From CAYRTD01 sp964426915 (GTDB taxonomy: Bacteria; Bacteroidota; Bacteroidia; Bacteroidales; GCA-2748055): a DNA stretch of 5,218 nt. Of this stretch, positions 1 to 5,218 are shown piece by piece; the first letter of the stretch is position 1; every line of letters starts with the position of its first letter. The position numbers and the translations under genes are program-made. The stretch covers positions 1 through 5,218 of the forward strand of contig CAYRTD010000205.1 in assembly GCA_964426915.1 (NCBI GenBank), read 5' to 3'. Below the pieces are notes generated by a model, which saw nothing but the letters and a program-made list of their open reading frames with translations, was not told where the DNA came from and did no database searches.

Positions 1-123
1 GCCAAGATAGATTTAAAAATTTTAACAAATCAAGGTTTCGAACACTCAAAGGTGATAACCCGTGGAATAAGTAAAACCTGTCCCCCTCTGGATGACTCCA
101 ATGGTGGAGGAGGTAATCGGTAA
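1..123 (+). CDS. Possible 3' end of an upstream gene (partial, unrecognised)
   Basis: Frame 1 is open from the first base of the window for 40 codons and stops with TAA at 121-123. The peptide has a mixed, hydrophilic composition and ends in a Gly-rich, Pro/Cys-containing tail (TCPPLDDSNGGGGNR). There is no start codon, so if real it is the C-terminus of a gene lying mostly left of the window. I recognise no family. Forty open codons in AT-rich DNA is suggestive but not decisive, and a second frame (92-214) is also open over part of the same stretch, so a frameshifted or decayed gene end is possible too. Confidence 0.35.
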   Translation, partial: AKIDLKILTNQGFEHSKVITRGISKTCPPLDDSNGGGGNR

Positions 124-247
124 GACACTGAGCGATGATCAGATTCATTTATACCTATTAGAAACAACATTCCCAATGAGTTACATGGATTTTTTCCAGA
201 TGCAGAAACCCTAACAAAAAATAATTTTTACAATAACATCATTCACA
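124..247 (+). other. Leader region upstream of the lipoprotein gene
   Basis: This stretch holds no recognised gene or RNA and no convincing terminator hairpin for the upstream frame. A short ORF (92-214, 40 residues if started at the ATG at 92) runs through it in the same frame as the downstream lipoprotein and is separated from it by the TAA at 212-214. TAATTTTT at 222-229 resembles the Bacteroidetes -7 consensus TAnnTTTG in 7 of 8 positions, but no TTG is seen at the expected -33 distance. A promoter here is only a weak possibility. Confidence 0.3.
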
Positions 248-940
248 ATGAGATTCACTATTATTCTACTTTTACTTTTCCTTGTGCTGCTTCCCGCATG
301 TAAAACACGTGAAAAGGTTAAAGAAAAACCTAAAAAAGAAATCGAGGAGTCTTCAAAAGAAAAGGCGGTCGAACCTGCAATTAATCTTCAGAAATTTGAA
401 TCGGAAGAATATGATTTTAATTTTAACTTTCCCAGCGATTGGACTTTTGAGTCATTTACACAAGGGAATGATCAGTTTATTCTGAATTTCTTTTCAAAGG
501 AAAAGAAAAACAAGCTTGATTTACCCATCCTGGTGCATACTCAGGCTGAAAATTCATTTGTTGGTTTTTATCCTGAAGGTTATGGCACCGAGCTTCCGAT
601 GGGAAAATCAAGGCCCCTAAATGACCAGGAGATTCAAATGATAACTTTTCCTTTAAACACTGATAAATCGCAAGTTTTCACACTCGAAAACAGTCAACCC
701 TGGGGCTATTTCCTGGTACCTTCCTCTCCCCCACCAAGCTGGGATGAATATGGCTTTGTTTTTGCGCAATCTGCAGTTGAGAATTCCCATACCCTATGCA
801 TGGATGCCGAAACCGGCGAAGAAAAGCCCATGGAAAATTGTGATCCCATAATGGGTGACAAGATAAAAAAATACGGTGACATCCCAGGGGAGAGGGTGAA
901 GGAGATGAGGATAGTTTTGAGCAGTATAGACTTTAAGTAG
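248..940 (+). CDS. Small lipoprotein of unrecognised family
   Basis: A 230-residue protein with a lipoprotein signal peptide: a short basic N-terminus (MRF), a Leu-rich hydrophobic core at about residues 4-15, and a lipobox LPAC with the lipidated Cys at residue 18. Residues 19-45 form a highly charged Lys/Glu linker that probably spaces the globular part from the membrane. The folded part (about 50-230) opens with a YDFNFNFPSDW pattern (55-65) and ends in a RIVLSSIDF strand. That layout recalls PsbP/DcrB-like lipoproteins, but this is a loose resemblance, not an assignment. Two Cys (184 and 198) bracket a short acidic loop and could form a disulfide once exported. The start is chosen because only this ATG gives a proper signal peptide, and a stop lies in frame at 212-214. 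The stop codon abuts the inverted-repeat element that follows. Location, probably periplasm-facing lipoprotein, is inferred; function is unknown. Confidence 0.85.
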   Translation: MRFTIILLLLFLVLLPACKTREKVKEKPKKEIEESSKEKAVEPAINLQKFESEEYDFNFNFPSDWTFESFTQGNDQFILNFFSKEKKNKLDLPILVHTQAENSFVGFYPEGYGTELPMGKSRPLNDQEIQMITFPLNTDKSQVFTLENSQPWGYFLVPSSPPPSWDEYGFVFAQSAVENSHTLCMDAETGEEKPMENCDPIMGDKIKKYGDIPGERVKEMRIVLSSIDFK

Positions 941-1095
941 AGTCTGTCAATAAAGTCGAGAGTCTGTTCCGATAGCTATCGGAACAGAATGTTCGAGATC
1001 AAGGCGCGCAAAAATTTTAAACCGCAGTATACTAGCGTATATGAGGATTTAAAATTTTTGCAGCAACGCCGATATCGGACATTATGGACAGACTC
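940..1095. mobile_element. MITE-like inverted-repeat element with flanking direct repeats
   Basis: A 156-bp non-coding element with perfect 9-bp terminal inverted repeats, GAGTCTGTC at 940-948 and GACAGACTC at 1087-1095. It is flanked by TAAGTA at 934-939 and 1096-1101; the repeat extends to TAAGTAG (934-940 and 1096-1102) if the first G is assigned to the flank. The arms continue to pair inward: ATAA/GTC positions near the ends, GGCG (1003-1006) with CGCC (1067-1070), and a perfect 14-bp match of 1008-1021 with 1048-1061. The apex carries TATAC-TAGC-GTATA (1028-1041). Terminal repeats, flanking duplication and lack of coding capacity fit a miniature inverted-repeat transposable element. I recall similar intergenic repeats in Bacteroidetes genomes but cannot verify that here. 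It lies between the lipoprotein stop and the regulator's promoter, so its hairpin could also act as a terminator or RNA-stability element for the upstream transcript. Confidence 0.65.
963..988. repeat. 26-bp perfect palindrome nested in the element's left arm
   Basis: Each half is the reverse complement of the other: TCTGTTCCGATAG at 963-975 and CTATCGGAACAGA at 976-988, with no spacer. It sits in a 37-bp stretch (961-997) that has no counterpart in the right arm of the surrounding inverted repeat. The stretch is bounded by TCGAG at 956-960 and 993-997. As RNA it could fold into a strong hairpin, but no U-tract follows, so it is not a classical intrinsic terminator. Confidence 0.8.
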
Positions 1096-1104
1096 TAAGT
1101 AGTG

Positions 1105-1133
1105 TTGAATTATTATAAAGATTGTTTACTTTG
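1105..1133 (+). promoter_or_regulatory. Candidate Bacteroidetes-type promoter of the LytTR gene
   Basis: TTG at 1105-1107 and TTACTTTG at 1126-1133 are separated by 18 bp. The second box matches the Bacteroidetes -7 consensus TAnnTTTG in 7 of 8 positions and the first matches the -33 TTG. Transcription would begin near 1140, leaving a leader of roughly 90 nt before the GTG start. The -33 box lies only a few bases right of the inverted-repeat element, so that insertion may have replaced older upstream regulatory sequence. This is pattern matching only. Confidence 0.3.
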
Positions 1134-1148
1134 CAAAGAATTGTTCAC
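1121..1148 (+). promoter_or_regulatory. Candidate LytTR operator: paired direct repeats around a palindrome
   Basis: ATTGTTTAC (1121-1129) and ATTGTTCAC (1140-1148) are 8/9 identical direct repeats with starts 19 bp apart. LytTR proteins are known to bind two 9-bp direct repeats with a GTTnA-like core, spaced about two helical turns apart (typically a 12-13 bp spacer; here 10). Both copies carry the GTTnA core. Between them lies the perfect palindrome CTTTGCAAAG (1129-1138), which overlaps the candidate -7 box. The position just before a LytTR gene suggests autoregulation. The spacing is slightly short and the outer positions do not match the consensus. Confidence 0.35.
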
Positions 1149-1227
1149 CCGGGATTGAGCGTACATCTGGAAATTAAGATAAGACTAAAGTAACTGATAA
1201 AGACAAAAAAGACTATATTTATTACTA

Positions 1228-2097
1228 GTGGCAACACAAATCAAAAAACTTCTTACTAAAAGATATCCGCAGCATTATATCGTCAGAAAACCATTCATCG
1301 GAACGCTGGTTTTTTTGATCTTTGTATTCCTATTCGTGATCATTTACCGTCCTTTTGAAATACACGATGCCCGTTCTTTTGGTTTTTATTTCACCATGCT
1401 TTTATACTGCACCCTAATATCATTCCCGGTCCTGGCTATTGCCCTGCTTTTAAACAGGACAAACTGTTTCTCTGCAAATAAGGAATGGAACGTGACAAAA
1501 GAGTTCCTTTCAATTATTATCATACTGACAATCATTGGTATAGCTGCATATTTTGCGGGTTTTCTTATTGAAGAAAAGGGGGAACGATGGAACTTTTCAA
1601 CTTTTTTCAATTCATTTACAAGGGCCTTGCTAATCGGTGCCGTGCCCGTATTTATTCCTTCTTTATTCAATATTCGTTATTTACTCACCCCTGATATTCT
1701 TTATGAATTCGTAATAAACAATCATCCTCCCGAAAAGGAAAGCAAAGAGAGGCTAATACAAATTGAATCGAAAGCAAAAAAAGAAAATCTGAGCTTCTAT
1801 CCAGACCAGTTTATTTATGCCGAATCCAAGGGTAACTATGTGGTTTTTCATCTAATTATCCAGGATCAACCCAAAGGGGTTATGATAAGGAATTCCATAA
1901 TTGATATTGAACAACAGCTTTCGGAATTTGGGGATTTCTTAAGGATTCATCGTGCCTTCATTGTGAATTTAAATAAAGTTCGTTCAAAAGAAGGAAATGC
2001 CCTGGGATACCGGTTGAAACTTGCCGGTAGTAATGATGTAATTCCCGTTTCCAGGCAAAATATCCGGAAATTCGATGAGATGACGAAATACCGGTAA
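1228..2097 (+). CDS. Membrane-anchored LytTR-family transcriptional regulator
   Basis: A 289-residue protein with a hydrophobic N-terminal half and a C-terminal LytTR DNA-binding domain. Four membrane segments are visible at about 23-40, 51-76, 93-113 and 130-148. A short charged linker (about 165-187) leads to the LytTR domain at about 188-286, recognisable by FIYAESKGNYVVFH (195-208), the hallmark RIHRAFIVNLNKV (239-251) and IPVSRQNIRKF (272-282). The family binds direct-repeat operators through this domain. There is no response-regulator receiver domain, so the membrane part probably senses or anchors in place of a phosphorelay; this is inference. The start is GTG at 1228: the frame is closed by TAA at 1198-1200, there is no ATG between, and the first internal ATG lies inside the second membrane segment. 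Direct repeats at 1121-1148 may be its own operator, and the barrel gene 157 bp downstream is a plausible target. Function class is confident; the signal and target are unknown. Confidence 0.9.
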   Translation: MATQIKKLLTKRYPQHYIVRKPFIGTLVFLIFVFLFVIIYRPFEIHDARSFGFYFTMLLYCTLISFPVLAIALLLNRTNCFSANKEWNVTKEFLSIIIILTIIGIAAYFAGFLIEEKGERWNFSTFFNSFTRALLIGAVPVFIPSLFNIRYLLTPDILYEFVINNHPPEKESKERLIQIESKAKKENLSFYPDQFIYAESKGNYVVFHLIIQDQPKGVMIRNSIIDIEQQLSEFGDFLRIHRAFIVNLNKVRSKEGNALGYRLKLAGSNDVIPVSRQNIRKFDEMTKYR

Positions 2098-2254
2098 ACC
2101 ATTCATCACAAAAACTTGTCTTTCATCCCAATTCTTTGCATTGTTTTTCTTCTGGTTTTCCACTGGTCACAAATCCCGACCGTATATCCCGGAAATTAGG
2201 ATAATATGTGGAATGTTCATCCATTTGCAGTGATAAAAACCAAACACAACTGCA
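2098..2254 (+). other. Intergenic region before the barrel gene, with weak regulatory candidates
   Basis: No gene and no clear terminator is visible. Two spaced copies of the same word pair occur: TTCATCC then TTTGCA at 2122-2140 (6-bp gap) and at 2216-2229 (1-bp gap). TCCATTTG at 2220-2227 matches TAnnTTTG in 7 of 8 positions and could be a -7 box about 28 bp before the ATG, but no TTG lies at the proper distance upstream. AATGTTCAT at 2212-2220 resembles the LytTR half-site and the repeats ahead of the LytTR gene, but no second copy sits at the right spacing. All of these are weak. Confidence 0.3.
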
Positions 2255-4633
2255 ATGAAAAAATTTACAAAACTATCGGGAAAATCAAGAAAGTATGCAA
2301 AGATCGCTTTACTATTTTTCATCTCTTTTATTGTTACCGGACTTAATGCCCAAAATACTCCTTCGGTAGGGGGAAGAATCATCGAAGAAAAAAGCAATCA
2401 GCCCGTTCCCTTCGCCACTGTTTGCCTTATAAATATCTCCGGGGATGAAAGCCATATTAATAACGGAACAATAAGTGATGAAAACGGAGCTTTCAGCATT
2501 AGTCCTGTTAAACCGGGAAATTACAAACTCCAGGTGAGTTCAATAGGCTATAAATCGACATTGAAATCCATCAGCGTCAGTAGCTCCGGAAATACAGATG
2601 CAGGAATTATTCTACTTCAGGATTCAACATTACTGCTTGAGGAGGCCATGGTTGTCGGGAAGCGTCCGGCAGGAAAATCCGAAGATGACAGAACCGTTTA
2701 TTTCGTCAATAAAGAAATTCTCGCAGCATCGGGAAATGCCCCGGGCCTGCTAAGGCATATTCCGGGTATACAGGTTGATCTCAGGCAAAACATATATCTG
2801 GAAGGTAGCCCGGACATTCTAATATATGTAAATGGTATAGAACGTGATAAAAGTTATGTAAGTCAGCTAAATCCCTCTTTGATAGAAAAGATCGAGATTC
2901 TGAATACCCCTCCATCAAATTATGAGGGAGATGTGACCGGTATCATAAACATAGTTTTAAAAAAGGAAAAGAACATGGGTGTCAGCGGACAGGTTTTCAC
3001 TGAAATACCCACATCGAAATCGATAGTTTATTCTTTCCCATCAGCGGGACTGAATTATGGATTCAATAAGATGAATGTACATCTGTCCTATAATGGAGAA
3101 ATAAACTATGAAGATATAGATGAAACTACCTACCGGGAGATCCGGGATGGTGCATCGAAAACAGAAATAACTTCCATCCAGCAGGTAAGGCAAAAGAATT
3201 TATCGCATAATTTTCAATACGGATTTGATTATTATTTATCATCCCGGGACATGATCAATTTTTACGGATCGTATAATCCTTATTCATGGGAACAGGATGG
3301 AAATATCATAGGTAAAGCAACCGGAACGGATAATCAAAGATGGAATATGCTGAAAGATGAGACGGACAGAAACATTAACAATTTCCATTCACTTTACTAT
3401 AAGCATAAATTCAATGAGCAGGGAAGGGAAATAAGCATCGATATCAGCAAATCCAATCTAACTTCAAGCAATTCAATAGTTTACCTGAATGACCAAGATA
3501 CCAGTTTTACCGCTTATGAAAATACCGAAAAACCCGGACAGAGTTCAACCAGCGTGAAAATTGACTTTGTATCGCCCCTGGGTAAAAAACTTACCATGAG
3601 TACCGGAGCGAAAATCAGATTCAGGAGCATGCATGATAGGACTTCAGCAGGTTTCAGTTATAACGAACAACTATATGCCCTTTACGGTATGGTAAGTTAT
3701 AAAGTCAGGAAAAATGACTTCAACATCGGGATGCGTTTGGAGAATGCGGAGTCAGAACTTATAAATGAAGTAACCAGGTCAGAGCTTTCATTTTTACCCT
3801 ATGCCACACTACGGTCAAAAATTAATTCCCGTCAAAATCTCCGGTTTTCCTACAGGCGTTCGATTAACCGGCCCTCAGTATACCTTCTTAATCCTTACAC
3901 TTACCAGGACGACCCATACTCCACCCGCAAAGGCAATCCACTTTTGAAACCTGAATTCCGGAATATCTTGCTAATTGAGCACTCCATAAAATTCGAAGGA
4001 AATTACCTTTCAAGCCGTCTTTTTTATAGAAACGTAAAGGATGCTATGAATAAGCTCACTTTTTTAAATGATACCAGTGCCTTTGAAACCCGGATGGGAA
4101 ATCCCGGAACCATTCACCAGTATGGATTACAATTATCAGGTTCATTGAAGTTTGGCCCTCTCACTCTTAATCCAAATATTCGTTTATACAACGAGTCCGT
4201 CAGAGCTAATGATCCGGCCAGTGTATATGGAATAGGGAACCAATCCAATCTTGTTTTTGAATCAAGCTTTTCATCCATTCTTTCCTTAAAACATGATTTT
4301 GCCCTTTCGGCAATATTTCAATACGCTACACCCAAAATCAATATTCAGGAAAAGACATTTTCCGATCCTCTTTATTTTATTTCCCTTGATAAAAGTTTTA
4401 AGAACAACCTGAAACTTGGAATAATGACTGCATTACCATTCTCAAAATCCTTTATTTACCAGGGCTCGGAAATTGAAGCAGCCGATTTTACCAGTTATTA
4501 TACCGGAAACCTCAAACTGCCTTTAGTTCCTGTGATGTTCAAAATAAGTTACCAGTTTAATGCGGGGAAAGAAAGGACTATCATTAAACGCGACAAAGAA
4601 GAGATGGATAAGAGGCAGAAGTCGGGATTATAA
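2255..4633 (+). CDS. Outer-membrane beta-barrel protein with CarboxypepD_reg-like and plug domains
   Basis: A 792-residue outer-membrane protein related to TonB-dependent receptors. A Sec signal peptide (basic 1-16, hydrophobic 17-30) ends at a typical Bacteroidetes NAQ site, with cleavage probably after Ala32. Residues 36-122 form a CarboxypepD_reg-like beta-sandwich (GGRIIEEKSNQPVPFATV, then ISDENGAFSI and VSSIGYKS). A plug-like domain follows at about 145-240, with LLRHIPGIQVD (165-175) and the family hallmark EILNTPP...GIINIVLKK (214-237). The rest, to about 770, is an alternating beta-barrel of the OMP_b-brl_3 type, with conserved YRRSINRPSVYLLNPYTY (533-550) and GNPLLKPEFRN (560-570). 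The last strand MFKISYQFNAGKE is followed by a charged tail (771-792), as is common in this family. There is no SusD-like partner beside it, so it is not a standard glycan-uptake SusCD pair. Substrate is unknown; whether it depends on TonB is not shown. The upstream LytTR gene may regulate it. Confidence 0.93.
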   Translation: MKKFTKLSGKSRKYAKIALLFFISFIVTGLNAQNTPSVGGRIIEEKSNQPVPFATVCLINISGDESHINNGTISDENGAFSISPVKPGNYKLQVSSIGYKSTLKSISVSSSGNTDAGIILLQDSTLLLEEAMVVGKRPAGKSEDDRTVYFVNKEILAASGNAPGLLRHIPGIQVDLRQNIYLEGSPDILIYVNGIERDKSYVSQLNPSLIEKIEILNTPPSNYEGDVTGIINIVLKKEKNMGVSGQVFTEIPTSKSIVYSFPSAGLNYGFNKMNVHLSYNGEINYEDIDETTYREIRDGASKTEITSIQQVRQKNLSHNFQYGFDYYLSSRDMINFYGSYNPYSWEQDGNIIGKATGTDNQRWNMLKDETDRNINNFHSLYYKHKFNEQGREISIDISKSNLTSSNSIVYLNDQDTSFTAYENTEKPGQSSTSVKIDFVSPLGKKLTMSTGAKIRFRSMHDRTSAGFSYNEQLYALYGMVSYKVRKNDFNIGMRLENAESELINEVTRSELSFLPYATLRSKINSRQNLRFSYRRSINRPSVYLLNPYTYQDDPYSTRKGNPLLKPEFRNILLIEHSIKFEGNYLSSRLFYRNVKDAMNKLTFLNDTSAFETRMGNPGTIHQYGLQLSGSLKFGPLTLNPNIRLYNESVRANDPASVYGIGNQSNLVFESSFSSILSLKHDFALSAIFQYATPKINIQEKTFSDPLYFISLDKSFKNNLKLGIMTALPFSKSFIYQGSEIEAADFTSYYTGNLKLPLVPVMFKISYQFNAGKERTIIKRDKEEMDKRQKSGL

Positions 4634-4701
4634 TATTATTAAAAATTTAGGCAATCATTAAAAAAATCCTTAAATTAGCTCTAACCTCAACAAATCAATA
4701 C
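4634..4701 (+). other. Spacer that may encode an eroded signal peptide
   Basis: After the barrel stop, the frame of the downstream sorting-domain gene is open from 4651 (TAG at 4648-4650) up to its first ATG at 4702. Read from ATT at 4657 it gives IKKILKLALTSTNQY followed by MAIAVYAC. The basic start and hydrophobic stretch look like a signal peptide with polar residues in its core. The same stretch contains a weak bulged inverted repeat (AATTTAGG near 4643-4651 with CCTTAAATT near 4668-4676), too poor to call a terminator. Confidence 0.3.
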
Positions 4702-5016
4702 ATGGCAATCGCAGTATACGCATGTCCGGGCCTGAAAAATAAAGATGAGGTAACAAATGGATCTTCAGAACTTTACAAATTTGAGATCTTTCCCAATCCG
4801 GCAAAAACTATTCTCAATGTCAATTTTAACAATACCGGAAATTCTTCATGCAAACTGATAATATATGATCTTATTGGCAAACCGGTAAAAATAATTCCTC
4901 AAATAACCGGAAATAATATTAAATTTAATATTGAATCACTTGAGAGTGGTTTGTATACCATCAGCATTTATTCTGAAAAACAAATTTTACACAAAACTAA
5001 ATTTATAGTACAGTAA
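4702..5016 (+). CDS. Short protein made almost entirely of a T9SS type A sorting domain
   Basis: A 104-residue protein in which about residues 27-104 form a type IX secretion C-terminal sorting domain. The ordered motifs are FEIFPNPAKTILNV (27-40), KLIIYDLIGKPVK (51-63), LESGLYTISIY (80-90) and the terminal strand KTKFIVQ (98-104). In known T9SS substrates this domain directs passage across the outer membrane and is usually cleaved on attachment or release; it normally follows a large cargo and a Sec signal peptide. Here there are only about 26 residues before it and no proper signal peptide from this ATG: MAIAVYAC is short and uncharged, and its VYAC is a poor lipobox. An in-frame extension back to ATT at 4657 would add a basic-hydrophobic stretch (119 residues in total). 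It may be the surviving end of a truncated secreted protein, or a mini-substrate with a rare start. Domain identity is strong; function and start are uncertain. Confidence 0.8.
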   Translation: MAIAVYACPGLKNKDEVTNGSSELYKFEIFPNPAKTILNVNFNNTGNSSCKLIIYDLIGKPVKIIPQITGNNIKFNIESLESGLYTISIYSEKQILHKTKFIVQ

Positions 5017-5218
5017 CTACGATTACATATCGAAATCAAAAGAGCAACTATGACAAATACAATTTTTATTGATTATTACGAAAATTTCTCAGAGATTCAA
5101 ACAAAAACGAAAACTATAATTATTCAATAATCTGATTAAGTGAAAGAATCTGATAAACTTGAGTATTCACAACCAGTCTCAAATATTCTTCCATTATATA
5201 ATTCAACTTCAAAACTTA
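5017..5218. other. AT-rich region without a supported gene
   Basis: No gene, RNA or clear hairpin is supported. A 26-codon ORF (5050-5130, +) has a low-complexity product. A frame starting with GTG at 5140 stays open to the window edge (26 codons) and could be the first codons of a following gene. The opposite strand is also open over nearly the same stretch (stop at 5136-5138), so neither can be chosen. AATCTGAT is repeated directly at 5129-5136 and 5147-5154, with starts 18 bp apart. Confidence 0.4.

Noticed and set aside
282..485. Open frame of 67 codons on the + strand inside the lipoprotein gene
   Set aside because: It lies wholly within the lipoprotein gene in another frame; the product is Lys/Arg-rich from translating an A-rich linker and has no recognisable features.
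963..988. Reading the palindrome as an ordinary intrinsic terminator
   Set aside because: The stem is strong but no run of T follows, and the palindrome is embedded in a larger inverted-repeat element, so a nested repeat is the better description.
940..1095. CRISPR repeat or structured regulatory RNA
   Set aside because: There is no repeat-spacer array. The flanking direct repeats and inverted ends point to a transposed element, and no known riboswitch core is recognisable.
1386..1670. 94-codon open frame on the - strand within the LytTR gene
   Set aside because: It is antisense to the membrane region of a well-supported gene and shows no domain or signal of its own.
2167..2397. 76-codon open frame on the - strand across the start of the barrel gene
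   Set aside because: It overlaps the signal peptide and first domain of the barrel gene in antisense; its hydrophobic content mirrors the opposite strand.
2255..4633. SusC-type receptor of a glycan-uptake locus
   Set aside because: The protein is shorter than typical SusC (about 1000 residues), no SusD gene is next to it, and the barrel motifs fit the OMP_b-brl_3 group better.
5050..5130. 26-residue ORF starting at the ATG at 5050
   Set aside because: Very short, low-complexity (Ile/Thr/Lys-rich), without domain or start signal; expected by chance in AT-rich sequence.
5136..5218. Gene edges at the right end: GTG start at 5140 (+) or a gene tail ending at 5136 (-)
   Set aside because: Both strands are open for about 26 codons and neither product is recognisable; the window is too short to choose.

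Overview
The window looks like a chromosomal segment of a Bacteroidota (Bacteroidetes) bacterium, probably an environmental or anaerobic Bacteroidales/Marinilabiliales-type lineage. I base this on an outer-membrane barrel protein with a CarboxypepD_reg-like domain plus plug, a type IX secretion (T9SS) C-terminal sorting domain, a membrane-anchored LytTR regulator, AT-rich DNA, and the lack of clear Shine-Dalgarno sequences. All convincing genes are on the + strand. The exact taxon cannot be fixed from the sequence alone.

Layout. 1-247: a possible 3' end of an upstream gene (stop at 121-123), overlapped by a short ORF in another frame, then a leader. 248-940: a small lipoprotein of unrecognised family. 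940-1095: a non-coding inverted-repeat element that resembles a MITE. It has 9-bp perfect terminal repeats, a 6-7 bp flanking direct repeat (TAAGTA(G)) and a second, perfectly palindromic 26-bp unit inside its left arm. 1096-1227: a short promoter region with a pair of 9-bp direct repeats around a palindrome. 1228-2097: a LytTR-family DNA-binding regulator with four predicted membrane segments and a GTG start. 2098-2254: intergenic. 2255-4633: a 792-residue outer-membrane beta-barrel protein. 4702-5016: a 104-residue protein that is almost entirely a T9SS type A sorting domain. 5017-5218: AT-rich sequence without a supported gene.

How the parts may work together. The LytTR regulator and the barrel protein are codirectional neighbours and may form a regulator-target pair; this is inferred from position only. 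The sorting-domain mini-protein is either a remnant of a larger secreted protein or a very short T9SS substrate whose signal peptide has been damaged or begins at a non-standard codon. I do not see a clearly new multi-gene system. The most informative signals are the nested palindromic element at 940-1095, the candidate operator at 1121-1148 and the orphan sorting domain.
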